Shown: piece by piece, positions 1 to 9,747 of the stretch
Numbering within the stretch: position 1 is the stretch's first letter
How the letters are laid out: every line of letters begins with the position of its first letter
DNA from: Rhodococcus jostii RHA1
GTDB taxonomy: Bacteria > Actinomycetota > Actinomycetes > Mycobacteriales > Mycobacteriaceae
NCBI RefSeq assembly: GCF_000014565.1
Contig: NC_008268.1
Location: forward strand, 1,922,001-1,986,000
Direction: 5' to 3'
Length of the DNA stretch: 64,000 nt
Position numbers and translations under genes: made by a program
Notes under the pieces: generated by a model
Seen by the model: the letters and a program-made list of their open reading frames with translations, nothing else
What the model was told of the DNA's origin: nothing
Database searches by the model: none

Positions 1-43
1 CTCGGACTGACACCTCAATTGGTCCGGCATCGAGGAGACCCAC

Positions 44-892
44 ATGACCCAGACCTTCACCCTGACGCTCAGCTGCGCTCAGCGTCCCGGGATCGTTCAC
101 GCAGTCAGCTCCTTCCTCTTCGAGCAGAACTGCGATATCGCCGAGCATCAGCAGTTCGACGACACCCGAAGCGACGCGTTCTTCCTCCGCACGTCGTTCG
201 TGTCGGCAGAAGATGTCGACATCGAACGCCTCACAGCGGAATTCGGGAGCGTCGCCGCGAAATTCGGCATGACGTTCAACTTCAACGGCACCGACCTGCC
301 CCGGGTGATCGTGATGGTCTCCAAGATGGGTCACTGCCTCAACGACCTCATCTTCCGCTGGCGAGCGGGCAACCTCGGCGCCGAACTCGTCGCCGTCGTC
401 TCCAATCACGAGGTGCTGCGCCCCATGGCCGAGGCCGCCGGGCTGCCGTTCGTCCACGTCCCCGTCACCCCGGCCACCAAGCCGCAGGCCGAAGCCCGGC
501 TGCTCGAACTCGTCGAGGAATACGACGCGGACCTCGTGGTCCTCGCCCGGTACATGCAGGTGCTGTCGGACGACGCGTGCCGCGCGCTACGGGGACGGGC
601 CATCAACATCCACCACTCGTTCCTGCCCGGATTCAAGGGCGCCAAGCCCTACCACCAGGCATTCGATCGCGGCGTCAAGCAGGTCGGGGCCACCGCCCAC
701 TACGTGACACCCGATCTGGACGAGGGGCCCATCATCGAGCAGGAAGTCATCCGCATCGACCACTCCTTCGACCCGGCTCGACTCGCCACGGTCGGGCAGG
801 ACGCCGAGGCCCTCGCGCTGTCGCGGGCCGTGCGCTGGCACTGCGAGAACCGCGTCCTGCTGCACGGTCATCGGACGGTTGTCTTCAGCTGA
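44..892 (+). CDS. purU: Formyltetrahydrofolate deformylase PurU
   Basis: A 282-aa protein that hydrolyses 10-formyl-THF to formate and THF in the cytosol. It has an N-terminal ACT domain (about residues 1-80) and a formyltransferase-like domain (about 85-280) with the family signature NIHHSFLPGFKGAKPYHQAF and a downstream conserved Asp in the YVTPDLDEGP segment. Length is normal for the family. The ATG at 44 follows a GAGGAG ribosome site at 32-37. It lies beside a sarcosine oxidase/GlyA block, where it would release THF when one-carbon units overflow. It runs toward the convergent GntR gene, and a strong hairpin lies between the two. Confidence 0.93.
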   Translation: MTQTFTLTLSCAQRPGIVHAVSSFLFEQNCDIAEHQQFDDTRSDAFFLRTSFVSAEDVDIERLTAEFGSVAAKFGMTFNFNGTDLPRVIVMVSKMGHCLNDLIFRWRAGNLGAELVAVVSNHEVLRPMAEAAGLPFVHVPVTPATKPQAEARLLELVEEYDADLVVLARYMQVLSDDACRALRGRAINIHHSFLPGFKGAKPYHQAFDRGVKQVGATAHYVTPDLDEGPIIEQEVIRIDHSFDPARLATVGQDAEALALSRAVRWHCENRVLLHGHRTVVFS

Positions 893-903
893 GGCGGCTC
901 CGC

Positions 904-953
904 CGCCCGTGAGTGGTTAACGAGTCCCCGGACTCGTTAACCACTCACGGGCG
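904..953. terminator. Long perfect inverted repeat between convergent purU and gntR
   Basis: The arms 904-927 and 930-953 are perfectly complementary (24 bp) around a 2-base centre. The core 909-927 begins GTGAGTGG. The hairpin sits between two convergent genes, so it probably serves as a bidirectional terminator, although no long T-run follows. Its 19-bp core arms and 2-base centre match three other palindromes in this window (25704-25743, 35791-35830, 63809-63848). Confidence 0.7.
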
Positions 954-961
954 CGAAGCGC

Positions 962-1633
962 CTACAGCAGGTCGCGGATGGCCTTCTCGAAACCCGCGAC
1001 GTGGGCGAGGGTGAGGGACGAGGCGGTGCTCTCGTCGCCGTCGACGATGGCCCGGAGCAGGGCGACGTGCTCGCGGACGTGGCTCGCGACGTCGGGCAGC
1101 CGGTCGAGGAAGAGGCACCAGATGCGGGTGGCGTGTGCGTCGAGGCTGACGAGGATGTCCTCGAGGTGAGGGTTCCCGGACGCTCGGTAGATCTCGCGGT
1201 GGACGCGGACGTCCTTGCGCAGGACTTCGCGTGGGTCTTCGCTGTCGTCTATCTCGGCGATCTCGTCGGCGAGCGCGGTCAGCCGGGCTCGCGCGTCCGG
1301 GGAGGCGGTCCGGGCCGCCCGGGCCGCCGCGGTCGGTTCGAGTTGCTTGCGGATCTCGGAGATGTCGGCGAGATCGGTCATGTCGACGGCGGTGGCGAAC
1401 GTGCCACGACGCGGGTAGGCGACGACGAGGCGTTCCCGCTCGAGGCGCTTGAGCGCTTCCCGCACCGGTGTCCGGCCGAATCCGAGTTCCTCGGCGAGTC
1501 GGTCGTCGTTGATCGGCTCGCCGGGCCGGATGTCCAGCATGACCAGGCGTTCGCGCACGATCTCGTACGCACGGTCGGCGTTGGTGCCGCCGTTCGATGC
1601 CGTGTCCGCGACCGATGAATGCGCCAGGCTCAT
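962..1633 (-). CDS. GntR family (FadR/FCD type) transcriptional regulator
   Basis: A 223-aa regulator. The N-terminal winged helix-turn-helix (about residues 20-85) contains the GntR hallmark FGRTPVREALKRLERERLV. An all-helical FCD effector domain follows (about 95-215), with the Asp/His pattern typical of metal-binding FCD members. It is divergent from glyA-soxBDAG. The palindrome TGATATATCA in the shared intergenic space recurs upstream of the H-like/sdaA operon, so it probably represses both until a pathway metabolite (sarcosine, glycine or serine) binds. The effector is inferred, not shown. Confidence 0.88.
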   Translation of the reverse strand: MSLAHSSVADTASNGGTNADRAYEIVRERLVMLDIRPGEPINDDRLAEELGFGRTPVREALKRLERERLVVAYPRRGTFATAVDMTDLADISEIRKQLEPTAAARAARTASPDARARLTALADEIAEIDDSEDPREVLRKDVRVHREIYRASGNPHLEDILVSLDAHATRIWCLFLDRLPDVASHVREHVALLRAIVDGDESTASSLTLAHVAGFEKAIRDLL

Positions 1634-1661
1634 GTTCCGTCTCCCTGATTTTCCGGAGCTA

Positions 1662-1726
1662 TTGACCTTTGTCCGTCACTGACCTTACTCTACTTTCCAG
1701 TTGATATATCAGTTCGAAGTCAACTG
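1662..1726 (+). promoter_or_regulatory. glyA-sox promoter with candidate GntR operator
   Basis: A -35-like TTGACC (1662-1667) and a -10-like TACTCT (1686-1691) are 18 bp apart. The palindrome TGATATATCA (1702-1711) follows ten bases after the -10. A wider inverted repeat CAGTTGA/TCAACTG (1698-1704, 1720-1726) encloses it. The same order and nearly the same spacing occur at 9748-9803. Binding there would block transcription start or early elongation. Confidence 0.65.
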
Positions 1727-1746
1727 ACCTTCCAGAAAGGCGAACC

Positions 1747-3072
1747 ATGACCGTGGACACCGCACACCTCACCGAGGCGGCAGCAGCGAACCCGACGCTG
1801 ACGCATTCGCTCGCCGATCTCGACCCCGCCGTGCACCAGGCGATCGCCGCCGAGCTGGGGCGACAGCAGGGCACCCTGGAAATGATTGCCAGTGAGAACT
1901 TCGCCCCGCTCGCGGTGATGCAGGCGCAGGGGTCGGTGCTGACGAACAAGTACGCCGAGGGCTACCCCGGCCGCCGCTACTACGGCGGTTGCGAGCACGT
2001 CGACGTCATCGAGCAGCTCGCCATCGACCGCCTCACCGCGCTGTTCGGTGCGAAATTCGCCAACGTGCAACCGCATTCGGGAGCGCAGGCCAACGCCGCC
2101 GCGATGTCGGCACTGCTCGAGCCCGGCGACGGCATCCTCGGCCTGGACCTCGCGCACGGCGGTCACCTCACGCACGGGATGAAGCTGAACTTCTCCGGCA
2201 AGCTCTACGACGTCGCCGCGTACCACGTCCGCGAGGACGACCATCTCGTCGACATGGACGAGGTCGAGCATCTGGCCCGTGAGCACCGCCCGAAGCTGAT
2301 CCTGGCCGGCTGGTCCGCCTACACCCGCCAACTCGACTTCGCCGCGTTCCGGCGCATCGCCGACGAGGTCGGCGCGTACCTCATGGTCGACATGGCGCAC
2401 TTCGCCGGACTCGTCGCCGCCGGACTGCACCCCTCCCCCGTCCCGCACGCCCACGTGGTCACGTCGACGACGCACAAGACCCTCGGCGGCCCCCGCGGCG
2501 GCGTCATCCTCACCAACGACGAGGCACTGGCCAAGAAGTTCAACTCCTCGGTGTTCCCCGGACAGCAGGGCGGCCCGCTCGAGCACGTGATCGCCGGCAA
2601 GGCCGTCTCGTTCAAGCTCGCTGCCGAGCCCGAATTCCGGGAGCGCCAGGAGCGCACGCTCGCCGGCGCGAAGATCCTCGCCGACCGCCTCCTGAAGGAC
2701 GACTCCCGGCAGGCCGGCATCAACGTCGTGTCCGGCGGCACCGACGTGCACCTGGTGCTGGTGGATCTGCGCGAGTCCGAGCTCGACGGCAAGCAGGCCG
2801 AGGACCGGCTGCACCGCGTGGGAATCACCGTGAACCGCAACGCCGTCCCGTTCGACCCGCGTCCGCCGATGGTCAGCTCCGGGGTGCGGATCGGCACCCC
2901 CGCACTCGCCACCCGCGGTTTCGACCTGGACGCGTTCACCGAGGTCGCCGACATCATCAGCTACGCGCTCCGGCCGGCCACCGACGAGGCCGGGCTAGAC
3001 GAACTCCGCGGCCGCGTCGACGCTCTCGCACTGCGTTTCCCGCTCTACCCCGACCTCACGGAGGCGAACTGA
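1747..3072 (+). CDS. glyA: Serine hydroxymethyltransferase GlyA
   Basis: A 441-aa PLP enzyme interconverting glycine plus 5,10-methylene-THF with serine plus THF. The internal-aldimine lysine is K244 in [13 protein letters not shown]. Other family motifs are SENF near residue 49 and [13 protein letters not shown] near 69-81. The ATG at 1747 is close behind GAAAGG. It is the first gene of the sarcosine oxidase operon; its TGA shares one base with the soxB ATG. Here it would use both products of sarcosine oxidase (glycine and methylene-THF) to make serine. It is probably a catabolic paralogue of a housekeeping GlyA, but that cannot be seen from this window. Confidence 0.95.
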   Translation: MTVDTAHLTEAAAANPTLTHSLADLDPAVHQAIAAELGRQQGTLEMIASENFAPLAVMQAQGSVLTNKYAEGYPGRRYYGGCEHVDVIEQLAIDRLTALFGAKFANVQPHSGAQANAAAMSALLEPGDGILGLDLAHGGHLTHGMKLNFSGKLYDVAAYHVREDDHLVDMDEVEHLAREHRPKLILAGWSAYTRQLDFAAFRRIADEVGAYLMVDMAHFAGLVAAGLHPSPVPHAHVVTSTTHKTLGGPRGGVILTNDEALAKKFNSSVFPGQQGGPLEHVIAGKAVSFKLAAEPEFRERQERTLAGAKILADRLLKDDSRQAGINVVSGGTDVHLVLVDLRESELDGKQAEDRLHRVGITVNRNAVPFDPRPPMVSSGVRIGTPALATRGFDLDAFTEVADIISYALRPATDEAGLDELRGRVDALALRFPLYPDLTEAN

Positions 3073-4307
3073 TGAGTGCCACCCAGCCACCCGGCGCCCA
3101 CCTGCCCGACCACCCCGACTTCCTGTGGCGTAATCCGGAGCCGAAGAAGTCGTACGACGTCGTCATCGTCGGCGGCGGCGGACACGGCCTCGCCACCGCG
3201 CACTACCTCGCCAAGAACCACGGCATCACCAACGTCGCGGTCCTGGAGAAGGGCTGGCTCGCGGGCGGCAACATGGCCCGCAACACCACGCTGATCCGGT
3301 CGAACTACCTGTGGGACGAGAGCGCCAAGATCTACGAGCACGCCCTGAAACTGTGGGAGGGTCTCGAGGACGACCTCGACTACCCGATCCTGTTCAGCCA
3401 GCGCGGCGTCCTCAACCTCGCGCACAGTCTGCAGGACGTCCGCGACAGCGTCCGCCGGGTGGAGGCGAACAAGCTCAACGGAATCGACGCCGAGTGGGTC
3501 GGGCCCGACGAGGTCAAGAAGCTGTGCCCGCTGGTGAACATCTCGAGCGACATCCGCTACCCGGTGCTCGGCGCGACGTATCAGCCGCGCGCCGGCATCG
3601 CCAAACACGACTACGTGGCCTGGGGTTTCGCGCGCCGCGCCGACGAGGCGGGCATCGACATCATCCAGAACTGCGAGGTCACCGGGTTCGTCACCGACGG
3701 CAACAAGGTCACCGGGGTGCGCACCACCCGCGGCGACATCGCGACCGGTCAGGTCGCGCTGTGCGCGGCCGGGCACACCTCGACGCTCACCGACATGCTC
3801 GGCATCCGCACCCCCGTACAGAGCCACCCGCTGCAGGCGCTGGTCTCCGAACTCCTCGAGCCCGTGCACCCGACCATCGTGATGTCGAACGCCATCCACG
3901 TGTACGTCTCGCAGGCGCACAAGGGCGAACTGGTGATGGGCGCCGGTGTCGACTCCTACAACGGGTACGGCCAGCGCGGCGCGTTCCACATCATCGAACG
4001 TCAGATGGCGGCCGCGGTGGAGTTGTTCCCGGTCTTCGCCCGCGCGCATCTGCTGCGCACCTGGGGCGGCATCGTCGACGTGTGCCCCGACGCCTCCCCG
4101 ATCGTGGGACGCACCCCGTACGACAACGTGTATCTCAACTGCGGTTGGGGCACCGGCGGATTCAAGGCCACCCCCGGGTTGGGCTGGTGTCTGGCGGACA
4201 CCATCGCGAACGACGAACCGCACGAGTTCATCGCGCCGTTCAGCCTCGACCGGTTCGTCACCGGCGCTCTCGTCGACGAGCACGGCGCCGCGGCCGTCGC
4301 GCACTGA
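3072..4307 (+). CDS. soxB: Sarcosine oxidase beta subunit
   Basis: The 411-aa catalytic subunit of heterotetrameric sarcosine oxidase, with a DAO-type FAD fold. The Rossmann motif [16 protein letters not shown] is at about 31-46. H179 in [10 protein letters not shown] matches the histidine that carries covalent FMN in characterised enzymes. The C-terminal GWGTGGFK motif is also present. The start overlaps the glyA stop by one base (TGATG). It oxidises sarcosine to an imine, with electrons passing FAD to FMN to oxygen. The next gene, soxD, starts 33 bases downstream. Confidence 0.95.
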   Translation: MSATQPPGAHLPDHPDFLWRNPEPKKSYDVVIVGGGGHGLATAHYLAKNHGITNVAVLEKGWLAGGNMARNTTLIRSNYLWDESAKIYEHALKLWEGLEDDLDYPILFSQRGVLNLAHSLQDVRDSVRRVEANKLNGIDAEWVGPDEVKKLCPLVNISSDIRYPVLGATYQPRAGIAKHDYVAWGFARRADEAGIDIIQNCEVTGFVTDGNKVTGVRTTRGDIATGQVALCAAGHTSTLTDMLGIRTPVQSHPLQALVSELLEPVHPTIVMSNAIHVYVSQAHKGELVMGAGVDSYNGYGQRGAFHIIERQMAAAVELFPVFARAHLLRTWGGIVDVCPDASPIVGRTPYDNVYLNCGWGTGGFKATPGLGWCLADTIANDEPHEFIAPFSLDRFVTGALVDEHGAAAVAH

Positions 4308-4340
4308 TCCCACCTCGCGCACTGAAATTCAGGAGCCACA

Positions 4341-4619
4341 ATGCAACTCATCGAATGCCCGTGGTGCGGGTCCCGTGAGGAAACCGAGTTCCACTACGGC
4401 GGCGAAGCCCACGTCGTCTATCCGGAAGATCCCGAGTCGCTGACCGACGAACAGTGGGCACACTTCGTGTTCTTCCGCGCGAACCCGAAAGGTCCTTTCG
4501 CGGAACGGTGGAACCACAGCGCCGGCTGCCGGCGCTGGTTCAACGCCGTACGCGACACCGCCACCTACCGATTCCACAGCGTCTACCGCTTGGACGAGCA
4601 GAAGCCGACGATATCGTGA
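4341..4619 (+). CDS. soxD: Sarcosine oxidase delta subunit
   Basis: A 92-aa zinc-binding subunit. CPWCG at residues 6-10, a histidine in the EFHYGGEAH segment and the later Cys of HSAGCRRWF give the Cys/His zinc ligand set of SoxD. Length is normal. The TGA overlaps the soxA GTG (GTGA), indicating coupled translation. It is a structural subunit with no known catalytic role. Confidence 0.93.
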   Translation: MQLIECPWCGSREETEFHYGGEAHVVYPEDPESLTDEQWAHFVFFRANPKGPFAERWNHSAGCRRWFNAVRDTATYRFHSVYRLDEQKPTIS

Positions 4620-7480
4620 ACGCACCCTTCCGCACCCGCCAGGGCGGTCGCCTCGACCGCAACACCTCCTACACCTTCACGTTCGACGGCCGGGAACTCA
4701 CCGGTCACCCCGGTGACACGCTCGGTTCGGCCCTGCTCGCGAACGGCGTCCACCAGATCACCACCAGCATCAAGCTCGGCCGGCCACGCGGCATCACCGC
4801 GGCGTGGGCGGAGGACACCGGCGGGCTCGTGCAGATCGAGGAGCCGTTCCCCGAGCCGATGCTGCTCGCCACCACCATCGAGTTGTTCGACGGCCTCGTC
4901 GCCCGCGGCATCCCCGGTCAGGGCCGGCTCGCCGAAATCGCCGATTCGGCGAAGTACGACGCCAAGCACGTCCACACCGACCTCCTCGTCGCCGGCGCCG
5001 GACCGGCCGGTCTCGCCGCCGCGCTCACGGCGGCCCGGGCGGGCGCCCGGGTGGTGCTCGTCGACGAGCAGAGCGAAGCCGGCGGCGACCTCCTCGGGTC
5101 CACGGACCTCATCGACGGCGCACCCGCCCTCGACTGGGTCGCTGCCGCGGTCGCCGAACTCGCCACCTACCCGGATGTGCTGCACCTGCAGCGCACCACC
5201 GCGTTCGGCAACTACGACGACGGCTTCGTCCTCGCGCTGCAGCGCCGCACCGACCATCTCGGTGTCGAGGCCCCCGCCGCGCTGAGCCGCCAGCGCGTCT
5301 GGCGTATCCGCGCCCGGCACATCCTCGTCGCCGCCGGGGCGCACGAGCGTCCCGTCGTCTTCACCGACAACGACCGCCCGGGCATCATGCTCGCGCACGG
5401 CGCCCGCACCTTCCTGCACCGCTACGGTGTCAAGGTCGGCGAGCAGGCCGTCGTGTTCACCACCAACGACAGCGCGTACGAGGCCGCGATCGACCTGCAC
5501 GACGCGGGCGTGCGGATCAACGCGATCGTCGAGGCCCGCGACGACGCACCCGCCCGCTGGCAGCGTGAATGCGACGCGCGCGGCATCACCATCCGTGCGG
5601 CGTCGGTGGTGTCCGGCACCCGCGGCAACGGCCGGATCAGTCACGCGGTCGTGTCGCACCGCACGGACACCGATCACCGATTCCGCATCCCCCTCGCCTG
5701 CGACGTCCTGCTCGTCAGCGGCGGCTGGAACCCGGCCGTGCACCTGTTCTCGCAGGCCCGCGGCAAGCTCCGCTACGACGCGAACCTCGGCGCCTTCGTG
5801 CCCGGCGAGGACCTCGACGGAGTCTCCGTCGCCGGCTCCGCGAACGGTGTGTTCGACCTGGACGGGTGCCTGCGCGACGGCCAGACCGCCGGCCAGTCGA
5901 TCATGCGCGACCTCGGCTTCACCGTTCCCGACCACACGATCGACCCGGCACCTGCACCGGCGATCGAACAGTCCACCCCGCTGGTGCTCTGGCGGGTGAA
6001 GGACGTCGCCGGTGAGGACACCCAGTTCGTCGACGTGCAACGCGACGCGACGGTCGCCGACCTCGCCCGCGCGGTCGGCGCAGGCATGACGTCGATGGAG
6101 CACATCAAGCGCTACACCACCATCGGAACCGCGCACGACCAGGGCAAGACGTCCGGGGTGATCTCCTCCGGCATCACGGCCGAACTGCTCGGCAGGCCGA
6201 TCGAGACGCTGGGCACCACCACGTTCCGGCCGCCGTACACCCCGGTCGCGTTCGCCGCCCTCGCCGGCCGCAGCCGCGGCGCCCTCTTCGACCCCGAACG
6301 GGTGACGGCACTGCACGATTGGCATGTCGGCCGCGGCGCGGTGTTCGAGGACGTCGGCCAGTGGAAGCGTCCCCGCTACTACCCCCTGCCCGGAGAGGAC
6401 ATGGACGCCGCGGTGCTGCGTGAATGCGCTGCCGTGCGCCGCAGCATCGGCATCCTCGACGGCTCCACCCTCGGCAAGATCGACGTCCAGGGTCCCGACG
6501 CCGGGGTGCTGCTCGACATGATCTACACGAACATGATGAGCACCCTGAAGGTCGGCATGGTCCGCTACGGCGTCATGTGCGGGGTCGACGGCATGGTCAT
6601 CGACGACGGCACCGTGATGCGCCTGGACGACGACCGGTTCCAGGTCTTCACGACCACCGGCGGCGCCGCGAAGATCCTCGACTGGATGGAGGAATGGCTG
6701 CAGACCGAATGGCCGCACCTGAGGGTCCGGCTCACCTCGGTCACCGAACAGTGGGCCACGTTCCCCGTCGTCGGACCGCGCTCCCGCGACGTGATCGGTG
6801 AGGTCTTCCCCGACCTCGACGTCACCAATGACGCGTTCGGGTTCATGGCGTGGCGCGACACCTCCCTCGGCGGCGTCCACGTACGGGTCGCGCGGATCAG
6901 CTTCTCCGGCGAACTCGCGTTCGAGGTCAACGTCGACGGCTGGCACGCACCCGCGGTCTGGGCGCGCCTGATCGCCGCGGGCGAGAAATTCGACATCACC
7001 CCGTACGGCACCGAAACCATGCACGTCCTGCGTGCCGAAAAGGGTTACCCGATCATCGGTCAGGACACCGACGGGACGGTCACCCCGCAGGACCTGGGGA
7101 TGAGCTGGGCCGTGTCGAAGAAGAAGCGCGACTTCATCGGGAAGCGCTCCTTCACCCGGGCGGAGAACCAGAACCCGCTGCGCAAGGAGTTCGTCGGACT
7201 GCTGCCCCTCGACAAGCAGACCGTGCTGCCCGAGGGCGCGCAGATCATCGAAGAAATCTCCGACGGCGTCCTGCCGCCCCCGCCGGTGCCGATGCTCGGG
7301 CACGTCACCTCGAGCTACCTCAGCGCCGAACTCGGCCGCCCGTTCGGGCTCGCCCTCGTCAAGGGCGGCCGGGCAAGGCTCGGGGACACCCTGCACGTCC
7401 CGGTGGACGGAAACCTGGTCGCCGTCGAGGTCACCAGTTCCGTCCTCGTCGATCCCGAAGGAGCACGTCGCGATGGCTGA
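4616..7480 (+). CDS. soxA: Sarcosine oxidase alpha subunit
   Basis: A 954-aa protein starting from GTG 4616, which overlaps the soxD stop. An open frame extends further upstream, but homology starts only here. Order of domains: an N-terminal Fer2-like fold without the iron-sulfur cysteines (about 1-100), an NAD/FAD-type domain with LLVAGAGPAGLAAALTAARA (about 123-142), a linker region (GMTSMEHIKRYTTIGTAHDQ), and a C-terminal aminomethyltransferase (GCV_T-like) domain (about 590-950). The C-terminal domain transfers the methyl-derived carbon to THF as 5,10-methylene-THF. The 3' end overlaps soxG by 8 bases. Confidence 0.95.
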   Translation: MNAPFRTRQGGRLDRNTSYTFTFDGRELTGHPGDTLGSALLANGVHQITTSIKLGRPRGITAAWAEDTGGLVQIEEPFPEPMLLATTIELFDGLVARGIPGQGRLAEIADSAKYDAKHVHTDLLVAGAGPAGLAAALTAARAGARVVLVDEQSEAGGDLLGSTDLIDGAPALDWVAAAVAELATYPDVLHLQRTTAFGNYDDGFVLALQRRTDHLGVEAPAALSRQRVWRIRARHILVAAGAHERPVVFTDNDRPGIMLAHGARTFLHRYGVKVGEQAVVFTTNDSAYEAAIDLHDAGVRINAIVEARDDAPARWQRECDARGITIRAASVVSGTRGNGRISHAVVSHRTDTDHRFRIPLACDVLLVSGGWNPAVHLFSQARGKLRYDANLGAFVPGEDLDGVSVAGSANGVFDLDGCLRDGQTAGQSIMRDLGFTVPDHTIDPAPAPAIEQSTPLVLWRVKDVAGEDTQFVDVQRDATVADLARAVGAGMTSMEHIKRYTTIGTAHDQGKTSGVISSGITAELLGRPIETLGTTTFRPPYTPVAFAALAGRSRGALFDPERVTALHDWHVGRGAVFEDVGQWKRPRYYPLPGEDMDAAVLRECAAVRRSIGILDGSTLGKIDVQGPDAGVLLDMIYTNMMSTLKVGMVRYGVMCGVDGMVIDDGTVMRLDDDRFQVFTTTGGAAKILDWMEEWLQTEWPHLRVRLTSVTEQWATFPVVGPRSRDVIGEVFPDLDVTNDAFGFMAWRDTSLGGVHVRVARISFSGELAFEVNVDGWHAPAVWARLIAAGEKFDITPYGTETMHVLRAEKGYPIIGQDTDGTVTPQDLGMSWAVSKKKRDFIGKRSFTRAENQNPLRKEFVGLLPLDKQTVLPEGAQIIEEISDGVLPPPPVPMLGHVTSSYLSAELGRPFGLALVKGGRARLGDTLHVPVDGNLVAVEVTSSVLVDPEGARRDG

Positions 7481-8066
7481 CACCCTCGTCCCCCTCAGCC
7501 CCCTGCACGGCTGGGACCAGAAATTCTCCGAACTCCCCGAATCGGTGAGCATCGCCGAGGAACCGTTCGTCGCGATGGTCGACCTGTGGGTCGACCCGGC
7601 CGGACCGGGAGCCGAGCCCGCCGCGACGGTCCTCGGGTTCGACCTCCCCACCGCGGCGTCGACGTCCGCCGGCACCGACGCCACCACCGCCGTCTGGCTC
7701 GGTCCCGAGGAATGGCTGATCACCACGCGGTCACAGTCGGCGCCCGCGCTCGAATCGGACCTGCGGGCGGCGGTGACCCCCCACGGCGGCGCCGCGATCG
7801 ACGTCTCCGGACAGCGAACCACTCTGCGGCTGCGCGGGATTCACGCCCGCGACGTCCTCGAGAAGGGGTGCTCGCTGGATCTGCATCCGAGGGTGTGCGG
7901 CCGCGGCACTGCAGCGCAGACCATGCTCGGCCTCGCGGGCGTGATCCTGATCGCGCTCGACGACGAGGGGGCCGACTACCGGATTCTCGTGCGGTCGTCG
8001 TTCGCCCGGTATCTCGCGGAGTGGCTGATCGACGCCGCCGAGGAGTTCGGCGTCGACCCCGTGTAA
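7473..8066 (+). CDS. soxG: Sarcosine oxidase gamma subunit
   Basis: A 197-aa protein with the fold of a shortened GCV_T/YgfZ domain. The segments WLGPEEWLI, SGQRTTLRLRG and ARDVLEKGCSLDLHP are typical of SoxG. The ATG at 7473 lies inside the end of soxA, so translation is coupled. A 74-base gap separates it from folP, which has its own strong ribosome site. It completes the four-subunit set beta-delta-alpha-gamma. Confidence 0.92.
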   Translation: MADTLVPLSPLHGWDQKFSELPESVSIAEEPFVAMVDLWVDPAGPGAEPAATVLGFDLPTAASTSAGTDATTAVWLGPEEWLITTRSQSAPALESDLRAAVTPHGGAAIDVSGQRTTLRLRGIHARDVLEKGCSLDLHPRVCGRGTAAQTMLGLAGVILIALDDEGADYRILVRSSFARYLAEWLIDAAEEFGVDPV

Positions 8067-8140
8067 TCGCCAGTCGGTTCGGTGGGCGGCACAGCGTCGT
8101 CCACCGGGCCGATTTCCCTTCTGGAAGGAGGTGCGCCCGA

Positions 8141-9040
8141 ATGGTTCCGTTCCCCGCACTCACCGCCACCGGCGCCGGTCGACTGCTCGACGCCCTCGCA
8201 CGCGACGTTCCCCTGGTCTGCGGCATCGTCAACGTGACCCCGGATTCGTTCTCCGACGGTGGTCGGTACCTCGACACCGCCGCCGCGGTCGAACACGCCC
8301 TGTCGCTGGTCGCAGAGGGCGCCGACCTCCTCGACGTCGGCGGCGAGTCGACCCGTCCCGGGTCCCGCCCGCCGTCCGTCGCGGAGGAGATCGCGCGCGT
8401 GGTGCCGGTAGTTGCGGCCCTCGCGATGTCGACGTCGGTACCGATCTCCGTCGACACCTCGAGACCGGACGTCATGCGAGAGGCGGTCACCGTCGGCGCG
8501 TCGATGATCAACGACGTTCGCGCCCTCCGGCTTCCGGGTGCACTGCGGACCGCGGCCGATCTGGACGTGCCGGTGTGCCTGATGCACATGCGCGGCGAGC
8601 CCGAAACGATGCAGAGGTCGCCGGAGTACGACGACGTCGTGTCCGAGGTGCGCCGGTTCCTCGTCGACCGTGTCGGCGCCTGCCGGGGCGCGGGAATTCC
8701 GCTCGAGCACATCATGGTCGACCCGGGTTTCGGCTTCGGCAAGACCCTCGCCCACAACCTCGCGCTGTTGTCCGAGCTGCGGCAGATCACCGATCTCGGT
8801 GTTCCCGTGATGGCCGGACTGTCCCGGAAGGGCATGCTGGGCACGATCACCGGTCGCGGCGTCGAGCACCGTCAGGCCGCCTCGGTGGCCGCTGCCCTGA
8901 TTGCCGCGCAGAACGGGGCAGCCGTCCTCCGGGTGCACGACGTCGCCGCCACCGTGGACGCGGTGTCCGTGCTCCGCGCACTCGTATATCGTGGTCCCGC
9001 CAGCTTCAGTCACGCGTCGAATCGAGTCTCCGCACTGTGA
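8141..9040 (+). CDS. folP: Dihydropteroate synthase FolP
   Basis: A 299-aa TIM-barrel enzyme that joins p-aminobenzoate to hydroxymethyl-dihydropterin pyrophosphate. Both DHPS signatures are present: GIVNVTPDSFSDGG near residues 28-41 and DVGGESTRPGS near 66-76. Further motifs are MHMRGEPETM, DPGFGFGKT, GLSRKG and RVHDV. The ATG at 8141 is chosen because it follows GGAAGGAGG (8123-8131); the open frame continues upstream through soxG. Its place in a sarcosine oxidase operon suggests folate supply for a THF-consuming pathway. Actinobacteria usually have another folP in a folate cluster, so this may be a second copy. The stop overlaps pabC. Confidence 0.92.
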   Translation: MVPFPALTATGAGRLLDALARDVPLVCGIVNVTPDSFSDGGRYLDTAAAVEHALSLVAEGADLLDVGGESTRPGSRPPSVAEEIARVVPVVAALAMSTSVPISVDTSRPDVMREAVTVGASMINDVRALRLPGALRTAADLDVPVCLMHMRGEPETMQRSPEYDDVVSEVRRFLVDRVGACRGAGIPLEHIMVDPGFGFGKTLAHNLALLSELRQITDLGVPVMAGLSRKGMLGTITGRGVEHRQAASVAAALIAAQNGAAVLRVHDVAATVDAVSVLRALVYRGPASFSHASNRVSAL

Positions 9041-9714
9041 ACACCTCCGTGTCCGCCGCCGGTCTCGCGACGATCGGTCCCGCTGAAGCGCAGCTGATCG
9101 ATGCCGGCGCCCAGCTGATGGAGACGATGTACCACGATCCGCGGACCGGTTTGCGGCACGCGGAGCGTCACCTGCGACGACTGGCCCGTTCCGCGGCCGT
9201 GCTCGGGTACGAGTTCCCGGAACGTGACGTCCGGCGCCACCTCGCGCAGCGGCTGTCGGGCGGCGGTCCGGCCCGGGTCCGCGTGCGCCTGCACCGCGAC
9301 GGCGGGGTGGACGTCGATGTCTTCGGGCCGCCGGTCGCACCCGCGTCGGTGTCTCTCGTACTCGACGACGAGCCCGTCGACTCCCGGGACGTCCTCCTCG
9401 GACACAAGACGACGCTGCGTGAGCGTTACGACCGCAGACGACACCGCCATCCCGGGGCCGACGACGTCGTGCTGGTCAACGAACTCGGGCACGTCACCGA
9501 GACCACGATCGCGAATCTCGCCGCCCGGATCGACGGCGTCTGGTGGACGCCACCATTGGCGTCGGGGTGCCTGCCCGGCGTGGAGCGGTCGTGGCAGCTC
9601 GACCGCGGGCTGATGCGCGAACGCATTCTCACGCCGGGCGATCTCCTGGCCGCTGAAGCGCTGGCCGTGACGAGCTCACTCAAAGGCGTGCTGCCCGCGA
9701 CCCTCCGGCCGTAG
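9037..9714 (+). CDS. pabC: Aminodeoxychorismate lyase-like class IV aminotransferase
   Basis: A 225-aa fold-type IV PLP protein. LMETMYHDPRTGLRHAERHL resembles the start of the PabC half of PabB-PabC fusions. The PLP lysine lies in GHKTTLRERYD, and NELGHVTETTIANLAARIDG plus PPLASGCLPGVER complete the family pattern. The GTG at 9037 overlaps the folP stop (GTGA). It would convert 4-amino-4-deoxychorismate to p-aminobenzoate, the FolP substrate. No partner pabA/pabB is in the window. Another class IV aminotransferase activity is possible. Confidence 0.82.
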   Translation: MNTSVSAAGLATIGPAEAQLIDAGAQLMETMYHDPRTGLRHAERHLRRLARSAAVLGYEFPERDVRRHLAQRLSGGGPARVRVRLHRDGGVDVDVFGPPVAPASVSLVLDDEPVDSRDVLLGHKTTLRERYDRRRHRHPGADDVVLVNELGHVTETTIANLAARIDGVWWTPPLASGCLPGVERSWQLDRGLMRERILTPGDLLAAEALAVTSSLKGVLPATLRP

Positions 9715-9747
9715 CCACTTCGTTTCCGGACGTTTCCGGACCACCTC

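Noticed and set aside
1634..1746. A glycine riboswitch before glyA
   Set aside because: The leader is too short for the tandem aptamer and lacks its conserved elements; a protein operator explains the symmetry.
1720..2814. A 364-codon frame antisense to glyA
   Set aside because: No family match; lies opposite strongly conserved GlyA sequence.
4583..7822. A 1079-codon open frame antisense to soxA and soxG
   Set aside because: It has no recognisable domain and mirrors the codon pattern of the sox genes. High GC produces long antisense frames; the sox frames carry all family motifs.
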